DNA of 56,894 bases from an uncultured Clostridium sp. (GTDB taxonomy: Bacteria > Bacillota > Clostridia > TANB77 > CAG-508). A program made the translations under genes and the position numbers. Shown in pieces: positions 8,968 through 18,296 of the stretch. The notes under the pieces were generated by a model. It searched no databases. It saw nothing but the letters and a program-made list of their open reading frames with translations, and was not told where the DNA came from. Positions within the stretch are counted from its first letter, which is position 1; every line of letters starts with the position of its first letter. The stretch lies in contig CANPNZ010000010.1 in NCBI GenBank assembly GCA_947575605.1, forward strand, positions 1 through 56,894, read 5' to 3'.

Positions 8968-8996
8968 TTGAAAATTTTAAAAAAATGAGATATGAT
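8968..8996 (+). promoter_or_regulatory. Promoter of the D,D-carboxypeptidase gene
   Basis: TTGAAA (8968-8973), 17-bp spacer, TATGAT (8991-8996), about 28 bp before the ATG at 9025. Confidence 0.6.
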
Positions 8997-9024
8997 AAAT
9001 ACATAAAAATGAGGAGAAATAAAA

Positions 9025-10275
9025 ATGAAATCAAATATTAAAAAAATATTAGTACTATTTATTATGATACTATTTATTATTCTGAATACTTCTACTATTT
9101 ACGCAAATTCTGAAGAACCAGACTTACTTTCTAAAGCTGCTATTTTAATAGATAATAAAACAGGAAAAATTTTATATCGTAAAAATGAAAATGAAAAAAT
9201 GTATCCTGCTAGCACTACTAAAATTATGACAGCTATTCTTACTTTAGAAAATTGTAATTTAGATGAAATCGTAACGGTTAGTTATGATGCCGTTATGTCT
9301 ATACCAGATGGTTATTCTTCTGCCTCTCTTCAAGTTGGAGAAGAGCTAACAGTTGAGCAATTGTTACAGCTTTTGTTGGTTCATTCTGCCAATGATGCTG
9401 CCAATGTTTTAGCAGAATATATTGGTGGTTCTTTTGAAAGTTTTGTTTCTATGATGAATACGAAAGCAAATGAACTTCATCTATCTGGTACACATTTTAC
9501 CAATACTTTTGGTATGCACAATGATGATCATTATACAACTACTCAAGATTTAGCTATGATAATGCAATACTGTATTAAAAATGAAGATTTTAGAAGATTA
9601 GCTGGTAAAGCTTCTTGTGCGATTCCTGCTACTAATAAATATGATGTTAGAAAATATAACTCTACAAATGAATTAATCTTACCAAATCATGATAATTATT
9701 ATCCATACTTAACTTGTGGTAAAACAGGTTATACCAGTCAAGCTGGTGATTGCCTAGTTTCTTGTAGCTACAAAGATGATTTAGAATTAATTTGCGTTGT
9801 CTTAGGAGGAAAAACTGTGAATGGCGTTTCTACTAGATTCTCTGAAACAAAAACTCTATTTGACTATGCCTATAACAATTATTCTATTAAGACTTTATGG
9901 AATTTAAATGATATTGTTACTACTTTAGAAATAAAAAATGGTACAAAAGATAGTAAAAATTTAGACTTATTAACTAATTCCTCTATACAAGTTTTACTTA
10001 AAAATTCTTTGTTAGAGAGTGAACTTACTTATGAAACAAATTTAAACCAGAATATAAAAGCACCAATTGAACAAGGTGAAATTTTGGGTAATATTACTTA
10101 TCAAATAGATGGAATAGAATATAAAGCAGATTTAATTGCTTCTCATTCCGTTGAAAAGTCAAAGTTGTTACTTTATGTGATTGAATTTGGATTTGGTATT
10201 TTAATTTTAATCGTTATTTATTTTGTGTTTTTTCATAAGAAAAAAAGCCATGTCTACGAATTCAGAGGGTATTAA
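9025..10275 (+). CDS. D-alanyl-D-alanine carboxypeptidase (DacF/PBP5-type)
   Basis: 416-residue serine peptidase S11 that trims the terminal D-Ala of peptidoglycan stem peptides outside the cell. A signal peptide (hydrophobic residues about 8-27, ending IYANS) is followed by the three penicillin-binding motifs: S-x-x-K in PASTTKIM near residue 63, S-x-N in HSANDAAN near 121 and K-T-G in CGKTGYTS near 233. A C-terminal membrane helix (about 385-405) and a short basic tail anchor it; many homologues use an amphipathic helix instead. The start has GAGGAG upstream. It is monocistronic and convergent with the LCP gene. Confidence 0.93.
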   Translation: MKSNIKKILVLFIMILFIILNTSTIYANSEEPDLLSKAAILIDNKTGKILYRKNENEKMYPASTTKIMTAILTLENCNLDEIVTVSYDAVMSIPDGYSSASLQVGEELTVEQLLQLLLVHSANDAANVLAEYIGGSFESFVSMMNTKANELHLSGTHFTNTFGMHNDDHYTTTQDLAMIMQYCIKNEDFRRLAGKASCAIPATNKYDVRKYNSTNELILPNHDNYYPYLTCGKTGYTSQAGDCLVSCSYKDDLELICVVLGGKTVNGVSTRFSETKTLFDYAYNNYSIKTLWNLNDIVTTLEIKNGTKDSKNLDLLTNSSIQVLLKNSLLESELTYETNLNQNIKAPIEQGEILGNITYQIDGIEYKADLIASHSVEKSKLLLYVIEFGFGILILIVIYFVFFHKKKSHVYEFRGY

Positions 10276-10426
10276 ATATTATGGTTCAGAAATAAGTTAT
10301 TTGCTCCCAGTAGTTTATATATTATTTTTTTAGGCTCCTCCAAGTAATTCCTACTCGTATCCTCCTAAAAAATTAATATATAAACTACTTCGCGCTATTC
10401 TAATAAATTAACTGAACCATAATATT
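10275..10426. repeat. Long imperfect palindrome (152 bp) between convergent genes
   Basis: The outer arms 10275-10289 and 10412-10426 are perfect 15-bp inverted copies (AATATTATGGTTCAG). An inner pair (AGTAGTTTATATATT near 10309-10324, reverse copy near 10374-10389) continues the pairing through to CCTAAAAAA/TTTTTTAGG. The whole gap can fold into one cruciform or hairpin. It overlaps the stop of the carboxypeptidase gene. It could act as a bidirectional terminator, but its length and nested arms resemble a MITE or REPIN. Confidence 0.7.
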
Positions 10427-10441
10427 GAATTATATCTTTTC

Positions 10442-11776
10442 TTAGTAATCTTTTCCAATAATAATTGTCACATCTACTTTACTTGAACTTGATTCACTCG
10501 ACTGGATAACTCCTGTTCCAATAACATCTTTTATGTTCTTTAGTAAAGTTTCTTTTATGTTCTTTTTGTTATTAATGGTTGTTTTTGGGGTTGTATTTGT
10601 ACTTCCTGTTCTAGTAACTTTAAATCCAGCCCCTTGCAATTGGCTAACTACTTTTTGTAAATTACTAGCTGTACCGCTTCCATTTAACACTTCAATCGTA
10701 AGATTTGATTTACTAACATCAGTTGTTGTCATATCTGTATTGGTTTCTTCCGAAGTTTCATTTTCTGTTTCTTCTATATCTCTATCATAAAACAGCTCTT
10801 GTATCAATGTTTTTGTTTGTGCCTTGTCATGTATAAATATCCATGTACCACTGGTATTTCTATTTGTATTCGTTCCTGGCAATGTTTCTGTTAATAAATC
10901 ATCGGTATTAAATTCTACAATATAGGGTATATAATCTTTGGCTACATTAAAGTCTATGTTGGTTATAATATATTCTTTTGCTACATCTAAAATTTGACCT
11001 AATTTGAATATGTTTTCTGGCTTTGCTGTTTGTTTGACTACTTGCATAATAAATTCTCTTTGCGTTCTCATTCTTCCTGTGTCATTATCCCCATATTCTT
11101 CTGGATAAGAGGTTCCATTGTTGTTATGTCTAAAACGTACTACCTGCTCTGCTTTATCTCCATCTAACTTTTGTTCTCCTGCTTTTAAATGAATATGTAA
11201 GTTTTGTGATGTGTCGTCATAGTCCATATCAATAGGAACATTAAAGGTTACTCCTCCAATTACATCTACTAACTTAATTAAGGCTTCTGTTTTTATGACA
11301 ACATAATATTCAATATTTAAACCAGTAATTTCATTGACTGCTTCTAAGGTTTCATCTGGTCTATGCTTTCTGTTATATAACGCATTTATTTTTTCATAAG
11401 ATGTTGCTTTTGCTGGATTTTTCCCCGTATAGGTATCTCTAGGAATTGATAATAGAGTTGCCTTTTGTGTGTTGGGATTATAAGATGCTACCATAATAGT
11501 GTCTGTTAAATCTACATTTTCTTGATCGGTACTAATTCCCAATAGAAGAACTTTAAATTCTCCTAAATTCTTTTTGGTGTATTGATCATGTCCTACCATA
11601 GTTGCTAACATGCCTGACATCCCTCCACCATTTAGGTGTACTTTATAGGCAAATACTCCTCCTGCTATTAATAATATTAGTACGATTATAAGTAATACTT
11701 TTTTCCATGTTTTCTTTTTTGTTTTTTTCTTCTTAGGATTCTTCATATTTTTATCTTTTATTTGTTTCTTTCCCAA
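10442..11776 (-). CDS. LCP-family (LytR-CpsA-Psr) cell-wall polymer transferase
   Basis: 444 residues. A short Lys-rich cytoplasmic start is followed by one membrane helix (residues about 26-46) and the extracellular LCP domain (about 75-240), with LLGISTDQENVDLTDTIMVA, LSIPRDTYTG (conserved Arg-Asp) and GDKAEQVVRFRHNN. LCP enzymes attach teichoic acids or capsule glycans to peptidoglycan. A Thr/Glu-rich linker leads to a LytR_C domain (about 355-442; IEVLNGSGTASNLQKV). Start ATG with AGGAGTGA upstream. It has its own promoter at 11807-11835. Confidence 0.92.
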   Translation of the reverse strand: MGKKQIKDKNMKNPKKKKTKKKTWKKVLLIIVLILLIAGGVFAYKVHLNGGGMSGMLATMVGHDQYTKKNLGEFKVLLLGISTDQENVDLTDTIMVASYNPNTQKATLLSIPRDTYTGKNPAKATSYEKINALYNRKHRPDETLEAVNEITGLNIEYYVVIKTEALIKLVDVIGGVTFNVPIDMDYDDTSQNLHIHLKAGEQKLDGDKAEQVVRFRHNNNGTSYPEEYGDNDTGRMRTQREFIMQVVKQTAKPENIFKLGQILDVAKEYIITNIDFNVAKDYIPYIVEFNTDDLLTETLPGTNTNRNTSGTWIFIHDKAQTKTLIQELFYDRDIEETENETSEETNTDMTTTDVSKSNLTIEVLNGSGTASNLQKVVSQLQGAGFKVTRTGSTNTTPKTTINNKKNIKETLLKNIKDVIGTGVIQSSESSSSKVDVTIIIGKDY

Positions 11777-11806
11777 AATTATTCACTCCTAATTTTTGAT
11801 GGTAAT

Positions 11807-11835
11807 AGTATAGCAAATCTACTTATAAAAAGCAA
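11807..11835 (-). promoter_or_regulatory. Promoter of the LCP gene
   Basis: On the minus strand: TTGCTT (11835-11830), 17-bp spacer ending in TGC (extended -10), TATACT (11812-11807). Confidence 0.6.
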
Positions 11836-11844
11836 TATAATTCA

Positions 11845-12456
11845 CTAAAAAAACACATTTAATACATTGTTCTGATACATCGTTTTCCCTAGAAATGACT
11901 GGTCTATACTCTGATTCCATTTATTATTTGGGTTTACTTTTCCTGGTATTCCTAAAATAAGAAGTGCTACATACACAATTAAAATTCCTCTTATCACTCC
12001 ATATACCATTCCACTGGTTTTATTAATTTGATCGATAATTGGTAATTTTGCTATGGCATCTGCGATGGCTGTTATAAATTTTAATCCTATTCTTACAGCA
12101 ATCAATAAAACAATCATGACGCCTCCTCTTACGATGTTAATGGCTAAATTTCTTGCTGTTTCTGGTAGCATTTCATTTTTTGTTGTTTCTAGCATTTGAT
12201 TGGTTAATCCTTCTTCTTGTGTTCCTTCTTTTATTACATCATTGGCTTTTTCATAAATAGCATCTTCTATGGCTTCATCAATCCCTGTAACATTGATAAC
12301 TAAATTAGAAATTGGATAATACAAGATAAATGTTACTACAATGGAAATAACAAAAGCACATAATCCAATGGCTAATTTAACTAATCCCTTTCTATAAGCA
12401 AAAAATGTTGATAATGCCACGACTGCTATTATGATTAAATCTACTACAAATCCCAT
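11845..12456 (-). CDS. CvpA-family membrane protein
   Basis: 203 residues with four hydrophobic segments and an opening typical of CvpA (MGFVVDLIIIAVVALSTFFAYRKG). The family was named for colicin V production, but its general role is unsettled (envelope homeostasis). The start has GGGGAGAAAGAAATG. It lies 25 bp after the DUF5711 gene, a pairing common in Clostridia, so the two are an operon. Confidence 0.85.
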   Translation of the reverse strand: MGFVVDLIIIAVVALSTFFAYRKGLVKLAIGLCAFVISIVVTFILYYPISNLVINVTGIDEAIEDAIYEKANDVIKEGTQEEGLTNQMLETTKNEMLPETARNLAINIVRGGVMIVLLIAVRIGLKFITAIADAIAKLPIIDQINKTSGMVYGVIRGILIVYVALLILGIPGKVNPNNKWNQSIDQSFLGKTMYQNNVLNVFF

Positions 12457-12481
12457 TTCTTTCTCCCCTTTTTTGATTTCA

Positions 12482-13660
12482 TTATAAATTAATAATCTCT
12501 ATTCTATCTCGATAAATAATACCAGCTATGTTATTGGATACTACAATATTGGTAATTTCTTGTTTGGCAAGATATCTTTTTACTAACCAACCATCGGTAT
12601 TAATGAATTCTATCTCTGTCCCTAAATTTAAAGCAATGATATCACCATACGTATAAATTTCTTTGGTTACTGCTTTTACAATATATTCTTTACTCCCTTT
12701 GTTTTCCACATTTATAATGTTAACCACTGAATCTGCTGTAAATAATCCTGATGATTTTTCTTCTATTTGAATGGCATGATGATTTAATTCTACTGATTGG
12801 AATATCATTTTTCTATTGTCATTGTTAACTAACAAATTGTCTTGATTATTTTCTATAATATGAATACTATCGGTGTACATACAAACTAATTTGTTTTTAT
12901 CTTGGTATTTAATATTGGTGATTAGTTTGTCTTGCTCTCCTTGATATGTACTTTGTAAAGAATTGGTTGGATCTGAACTTGCTTTATCAATGGAAATTAT
13001 TTTTATATTGGATTGTATAATGGTTCCTGATGTGTCTACTTCTGCAATGGCTAGGTTTTTATTATCATTTGAAATGGCTATATCTGCTGTTCTAGTAGAA
13101 GATAAATAGGTTTTAAACATCTCTTTTCCTTCTGGATTATACATACTAATGACTGTTTTATAACTGGTGTCTGTTATAACCACTCCTACGTATCCATTTT
13201 TGTTGACATGTACTTGTGAGATGTTTCCCTCTACTTCTGCTTCCCATGTTATTTCTTTGTCTGTTATTAAGTATAATTTTTTTCCCTTTTTCTCTGCCAT
13301 AACTAGAAATCGATTAGCAGAATCGAAAATTGGGCTTGAGACTTCTACTTCTAATTCTTTTTCTTTGTTTCCTGTACTTCCATATATAACGAATTGGTTT
13401 TTATTTAGTATCCCTATGTATTTGCTAAAAGCATATATATTGGCGTTTTCACTTTGTTTCATTTCTATGGTACTAACATTGTCTTGCATGACTTCTTTTC
13501 TAAATATATTTTTGTCAACCCATTCTCTCATTTCTTGATTGTTATAATAAATAATTACAACTGATAAAATGGCTATTAGCAGAATTACTAGAATGATTAT
13601 GATGGCAATTGTTTTTTTGTTTATTCTTTCTTTTATGATTTCTTTCCAGTTTTCTTTCAT
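12482..13660 (-). CDS. DUF5711 family protein, membrane-anchored beta-propeller
   Basis: 392 residues. A basic N-terminus, one membrane helix (about 19-41), then an extracellular or periplasm-like domain made of repeated short beta units (SPIFDSANRFLVMAEKKG, ISNDNKNLAIAEVD), consistent with a propeller-like fold. It matches my memory of DUF5711; function unknown. It is the first gene of the DUF5711-cvpA operon. An AAGGAGAAAAAG site precedes the ATG. Confidence 0.75.
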   Translation of the reverse strand: MKENWKEIIKERINKKTIAIIIILVILLIAILSVVIIYYNNQEMREWVDKNIFRKEVMQDNVSTIEMKQSENANIYAFSKYIGILNKNQFVIYGSTGNKEKELEVEVSSPIFDSANRFLVMAEKKGKKLYLITDKEITWEAEVEGNISQVHVNKNGYVGVVITDTSYKTVISMYNPEGKEMFKTYLSSTRTADIAISNDNKNLAIAEVDTSGTIIQSNIKIISIDKASSDPTNSLQSTYQGEQDKLITNIKYQDKNKLVCMYTDSIHIIENNQDNLLVNNDNRKMIFQSVELNHHAIQIEEKSSGLFTADSVVNIINVENKGSKEYIVKAVTKEIYTYGDIIALNLGTEIEFINTDGWLVKRYLAKQEITNIVVSNNIAGIIYRDRIEIINL

Positions 13661-13990
13661 GACTTTTTCTCCTTGTCTTTTGCTTTTTTTATTCTACTAT
13701 ATTCCATAAGAAAAAGCAAGTTTTCTATGAAGTGTAAAATCAAAGTAAACACCTTTTATTTTTTGTGCCTCTTTTTATTTTATCACTTCATCTTGTACTT
13801 GCTTTGTTTGGTTATATTTATTATATTCTTGTTCTCGATATAATCTTTAATTTTTATTCATTAGCTAATGTATATTTGCTATTAAATATAGTACAATATA
13901 TGAAATTTTATGTATAAAATAATTAAAAAAACCAATTCAAAATATTTATACTTTAAATCAGTTTTTTTATAATTTTTTAGTTTTACAAAA
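13661..13990. other. 330-bp intergenic region, no gene seen
   Basis: AT-rich with no credible ORF. It holds the upstream region of the DUF5711 operon and, at about 13926-13975, A7/T7 tracts around a weak inverted repeat that may terminate the ykvI-like gene on the minus strand. No confident promoter could be placed. Confidence 0.4.
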
Positions 13991-15025
13991 TTACTGTTTC
14001 ATTCGTACCTTTGTAATACTTAATTTTAAAATCTGAAGCAATCCCAAATAACCAAAAATCGGATATAATAAACTAACCAAATTAGAAAAACCTATTTTAG
14101 AAACTAACACAGAAGTTATGCACATAATTGCCCCAATTTGTTTATAACTTTTTTTGCTTTTGATTGTGTTTTGTAAAAAACTAGTTCCTAAAGAAATGGC
14201 CGTAGTAAAAATAGACCCCAATATAATAAATCCATAAATATATTTTAATACGCTAAACATATTAGTCACTACATAAACAGCTGGCATTTCCAACCTACTA
14301 ATTTCAACATCTACTCTTACTAATAATAAAAATACAACAATGGATAGCAAAATAATAATAATTGTGCTAATCATAGCAATTTTTAAGATTTGTTTTTTAT
14401 CTCGTATATAATTTTTTAAAGTTAACAGTACAGGAATTAGTAAAATACTATTATAACTACTATATAGAACCGCACTTAATAGAAAACTGGACTCATTGGT
14501 TTTTATTACATAATCTCCAAGTTCTAGTAAATGTAAGTCTTTTAAATTAATGACTCCAATTACAACTAAAAATCCAATTAAGATAGGAACTAATAGTTCA
14601 TTTGCCTTTACTACTCCTTTTACACTTGTCATAAAAATAATAAAAGTTATAACTGCTAAAATACTACTTCCTATTAAACTATTAATTCCTAACTCCTGCT
14701 CAAAATAGGCACCAAATCCAGCTATCATGATAAAAAATGTAATGAGAATAAATACATTGATAATGTTATTGATGATTGGCTTTATTTTTCCATCTTTTTG
14801 AATTAAAATATCCAAAAATTCTTTATAGGTTCCTGTTCCATATTTATCTAATATTTGAAAGGTCTTATAAATAACAAAACCAATGATAAAACCAGATACT
14901 ATTAATCCAATGATTCCTTCTATGCCATAAGAAAAGAAGAACAGATATACTTCTTGGCCAGAGGCAAAACCTGCTCCTATCATGGTTCCTATAATAACAA
15001 ATACAACTTTTAAGATATTACGCAT
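13991..15025 (-). CDS. YkvI-like membrane transporter
   Basis: 344 residues, about ten membrane helices. The N-terminal motif GTMIGAGFASGQE is characteristic of the YkvI group of the APC-type transporter superfamily (COG3949). Substrate unknown. Its ribosome site (GGGTG) lies in the 3' arm of the hairpin at 15034-15053, so translation may be structure-controlled. It is monocistronic. Confidence 0.8.
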   Translation of the reverse strand: MRNILKVVFVIIGTMIGAGFASGQEVYLFFFSYGIEGIIGLIVSGFIIGFVIYKTFQILDKYGTGTYKEFLDILIQKDGKIKPIINNIINVFILITFFIMIAGFGAYFEQELGINSLIGSSILAVITFIIFMTSVKGVVKANELLVPILIGFLVVIGVINLKDLHLLELGDYVIKTNESSFLLSAVLYSSYNSILLIPVLLTLKNYIRDKKQILKIAMISTIIIILLSIVVFLLLVRVDVEISRLEMPAVYVVTNMFSVLKYIYGFIILGSIFTTAISLGTSFLQNTIKSKKSYKQIGAIMCITSVLVSKIGFSNLVSLLYPIFGYLGLLQILKLSITKVRMKQ

Positions 15026-15033
15026 ATAAAAAC

Positions 15034-15053
15034 ACCCATATTATTTTATGGGT
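15034..15053 (-). promoter_or_regulatory. Hairpin overlapping the ykvI-like ribosome site
   Basis: On the minus strand ACCCATA and TATGGGT (7 bp, 6-nt loop) end just before GTTTTTATATG. The only purine-rich ribosome-binding sequence, GGGTG, is inside the second arm, so folding would hide it. The stem followed by G-TTTTT could also be a leader terminator. Confidence 0.45.
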
Positions 15054-15084
15054 ATTTCTCTTTATTTATTCAAAAATTACCAAA

Positions 15085-15156
15085 GTTGCCAATGGTTCCG
15101 AGTTTGTTTGGCACCCAATCCCTCTTCTGCCATTTAAACCTGGAACCATTGGCAAC
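15085..15156. repeat. 72-bp inverted repeat downstream of gldG-like gene
   Basis: Perfect 15-bp outer arms (GTTGCCAATGGTTCC at 15085-15099; reverse copy 15142-15156), with further pairing inside (GTTT...TGGCA with TGCCA...AAAC). Each arm is itself a TGCCA...TTGGCA-type element similar to the REP-like arms at 28724-29011. It may also terminate the gene ending at 15165. Confidence 0.7.
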
Positions 15157-15164
15157 TCTTATTT

Positions 15165-16655
15165 TTATTTCTTTCTTCTTCTCACTTGCCATACAACAAT
15201 TCCTGCTATAATAATAATAATAGGTAGTGTAAATATAATTGTCATAATAATCGTGTTTTGTTGTTCTGTTACTGTATAATTTACAGTTTCATAATCTTTT
15301 CGAATCGTTATTGTATCTTCTCTCTCGTTTAAGTAAGCAATTGAATTTAATATTAAGTCTCTGTTATTATATAGATTAACTGTCAACATGGTATAACCAT
15401 TAATTTGTACTTGCATATCCATAGCAAATAATTCATTTCCATAAATAATTAATTTAGAAGTTTTTCCTTCTTCGATTGTTTTGGTAGCAATTGCTGCAAT
15501 TGTACAAGCTTCTTGTTCTCCATCTTCTTGTGTTCTATTCGTTGACTTTTGATTTAGGTTGGTTCTGACAAAGGCTTTTTCTGTTGATGTTGCCAATGTT
15601 TCATATTCCACTCCTAATGCTTCTAATTTATCTTCTTCAAATGTAATTTTAGCGGCATCAACAAAACATAAATTCATTGTCATATTTAGCTTTTGTGTTA
15701 AACTAGTATTTTGTGTTTTTTCTATAATAAAGTCTGGATAGCCTGATACCATATTAGCAGTATTTCCTTCGAATACGACTCCTTTATTAATGGTAACTCC
15801 ATATTCATCTAATACTTTTTGAAAATTACTTAAATTAATATTTGTAATGTTAGGTCCACACATTAACAGCATTTCCCCACCATTTTTGATATATTCTATT
15901 ATTTTATCTCTTTCTTGCTCTGTTAAGTCCTCTTTTAAGGTAGATATTATCAAACAATTACAATCCGTTGGAATTCCTCCGTTTGCTAATATATCTAAGG
16001 TTTCCACTTCATTTGCTTCATTTTTCATGGCTTGTATAATAGTCGAAAAATATTGGCTATCATACATAGTATGGTTACTCATAAAATATACTTTAGGTTT
16101 TTCTTCTGATATGACATCCATAATCGCATTGGTAATGGCTTCTTCGGTAATATCTATTTGGGCATAAGTAGTATAGTCATAAGTCATTAGGTCGCTATCT
16201 GTTAGTGTCTTTTCATTATTTTCTGCTTTTACAATAATCATACTATCGGTTGCATTAAGAGAATATTTTTGCATCAAGTCTGCTCTTGCTGATAAATCAT
16301 CCACTTTTTCTATTTTTATGTGATTATTTAATTCTACATATCTTTCTGCAAAATTAATAACCGATTGATAATTGCTATAATTAATTAAAGTAATGTTGAT
16401 ATCTTTTTCTACTTTTTCTAATTTATCCTTTGTTTCTTGTGATAAAGAATATATTTTATTTTGTGTACAATCAATTTCTGGTAATACTACATTTTCTAAT
16501 AATATATTAATTCCTATATAAATAGCAACAATGATAACTACTAAGATAATGGTTTTTGTTCCATTGATTAGCCATTTTTTCTTTATTCCCATTCCTATTT
16601 TTTGAAAGAACTTTTTTGAACTTTCCTCTTGTCTTTCTTTGTTTTCTTTTTTCAC
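15165..16655 (-). CDS. GldG-like auxiliary component of an ABC transporter
   Basis: 496 residues. A membrane helix near 32-55, a large extracytoplasmic domain resembling the ABC_transp_aux/GldG fold (DINITLINYSNY, PKVYFMSNH, IIEYIKNGGEMLLMCGP) and a C-terminal membrane helix (about 465-487) with a basic tail. In gliding bacteria GldG works with GldA/GldF; in Bacillota the exported substrate is unknown. It lies directly downstream of the permease in a three-gene operon (ATPase-permease-GldG). Confidence 0.82.
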   Translation of the reverse strand: MKKENKERQEESSKKFFQKIGMGIKKKWLINGTKTIILVVIIVAIYIGINILLENVVLPEIDCTQNKIYSLSQETKDKLEKVEKDINITLINYSNYQSVINFAERYVELNNHIKIEKVDDLSARADLMQKYSLNATDSMIIVKAENNEKTLTDSDLMTYDYTTYAQIDITEEAITNAIMDVISEEKPKVYFMSNHTMYDSQYFSTIIQAMKNEANEVETLDILANGGIPTDCNCLIISTLKEDLTEQERDKIIEYIKNGGEMLLMCGPNITNINLSNFQKVLDEYGVTINKGVVFEGNTANMVSGYPDFIIEKTQNTSLTQKLNMTMNLCFVDAAKITFEEDKLEALGVEYETLATSTEKAFVRTNLNQKSTNRTQEDGEQEACTIAAIATKTIEEGKTSKLIIYGNELFAMDMQVQINGYTMLTVNLYNNRDLILNSIAYLNEREDTITIRKDYETVNYTVTEQQNTIIMTIIFTLPIIIIIAGIVVWQVRRRKK

Positions 16656-16668
16656 TTTTTCCCTCTCC

Positions 16669-17352
16669 TTACTTAATCATTTTTCTTCTTTGCATAACTA
16701 TAATGGTTAGACTGATAAATAACATACTAAATAATGCTAAACTAATCACATTTTCAAGAGATATGACTCCTTGTGCAAAGCTCGTATAAAAATTAATTAA
16801 GGCGAAGCCTGAAAATAAGTTACTAATATCTGTTATGAATAAAGAAATAATTAGAAAAGCAACCGTTATGATACCTGCTATAATTTGATTTTCAGTTATA
16901 CTAGAAGCAAACATTCCTACTGATAAAGTGGCAATACTCATTAATATAAATCCTAACATAGCCACTAACACTTGATTAATACTTGGCTTTCCAAAAAAGG
17001 AAACAATTAAATAAAATAGAAAGGATATCATTAACGTAATTACAATAACACTTAAAGCTGCTAATAATTTTCCCATTACTATTTTAAAGATACTAATTGG
17101 TGATGTTAAAAGTAATTGTTCTGTTCCATTTTTTCTTTCTTCTGCAAACATTCTCATCGTTAAAATTGGCACAATAATAATTAATCCATATAGTGCTGTA
17201 TAGTAATATAAAGCTCCTAAATCTACACTTCCTGAACTAAGTGCTGTTAGGTAAAAAAATACACTAAAACACAATAAAAATATTCCTATGACTACATATC
17301 CTATGGGAGATAAAAAATAACTTTTTAATTCTTTTTCTAAAATAGCTTTCAT
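16669..17352 (-). CDS. ABC-2 type permease (GldF-like)
   Basis: About 227 residues with six hydrophobic segments, including AILEKELKSYFLSPIGYVVI at the start and MRMFAEERKNGTEQLLLTSPIS, the conserved cytoplasmic loop of ABC-2 permeases. I choose the ATG at 17352, one base after the ATPase stop and behind GGAGGAG, over the upstream in-frame ATG inside the ATPase gene. It partners the ATPase (17354-18296) and GldG-like protein. Confidence 0.85.
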   Translation of the reverse strand: MKAILEKELKSYFLSPIGYVVIGIFLLCFSVFFYLTALSSGSVDLGALYYYTALYGLIIIVPILTMRMFAEERKNGTEQLLLTSPISIFKIVMGKLLAALSVIVITLMISFLFYLIVSFFGKPSINQVLVAMLGFILMSIATLSVGMFASSITENQIIAGIITVAFLIISLFITDISNLFSGFALINFYTSFAQGVISLENVISLALFSMLFISLTIIVMQRRKMIK

Positions 17353-17353
17353 T

Positions 17354-18296
17354 TTATTTTTCTCCTCCTTCAATTAGTTTCATAAAGGCTTCTTCTAAGG
17401 TAGTATCTGCCTTTTTCATTTCAAATATTGTAATATTTTCTTTCGCAAATTCTGCAAAAATTGTCTTTCTTAAATCTACATCGCCTTTTGCCTCTATTAC
17501 ATATTGTTTGGTTCCATCTTCATTTTCTGTTATTAATTCTACTTTTTTTACGTCCTTTATTTTTTCTTGAATGGTTTTCATTTTATTTTCGGTATCTTCT
17601 ACGGTTACATAGACACTATTATGATTGGTTACTTTATTTTCTAAGTTCTCTGGTGTATCCACTGCTACGATTTTTCCTTTATTGATGATAATAACTTTGT
17701 TACAAATTTGACTTACTTCTGATAATATGTGAGAACTTAGAATAACTGTATGTGTTTTTCCTAATTCTTTGATTAGGTTTCTAATTTCTGTTATTTGCTT
17801 TGGATCCAATCCCACCGTTGGTTCATCCAAGATTAATATTTTAGGTTCTCCCACTAATGCTCCTGCCATACTTACTCTTTGCTTATATCCCCTAGACAAA
17901 TTTTTAATTAATTTTTTCTCAACTTCTTTTAATCCCGTTTGTTCTATTACTTTTTCAACTTTTTCTTTTCTTGTTTTCTTATCCACTTGTTTTATCTCTG
18001 CCATATAAGTTACGAATTCTTTTACGGTTAAATCTGTATATAAGGGAACTCCCTCTGGCATATATCCTATCTCTTTTTTCGCTTTTTTTGGTTTCTTTAA
18101 GATATCATATCCATCTACTATAATATCTCCGTGTTGTTTGTTCAATAAATCCTGTAATCATATTCATGGTTGTACTTTTCCCCGCTCCATTTGGACCAAG
18201 CAAACCTACAATTTCACCTTCTTGAATAGAAAAACTAATATTGTCTACTGCGGTTGCTTTTCCATACTTTTTTGTAACATTTTTTACTTCTATCAC
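17354..18296 (-). CDS. ABC transporter ATPase (GldA-like), needs +1 frameshift at CGG
   Basis: GTG start at 18296 behind AAAGGAGGAA. The N-terminal piece carries Walker A (GPNGAGKST, near residue 35). It reads MITGFIEQTT to an in-frame CGG (C at 18131), then would stop within seven codons. Skipping the C gives TGDIIVDGYDI and joins the second piece, which has the Q-loop region (IGYMPEGVPLY), signature (LSRGYKQRVSMAGAL), Walker B (ILILDEPTVGLDP) and switch His (LSSHIL). The glycine created is the conserved one of the 'xxGxIxxxG' strand before the Q loop. The joined protein (about 313 residues) is a normal full-length ATPase; either piece alone is useless. Confidence 0.9.
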
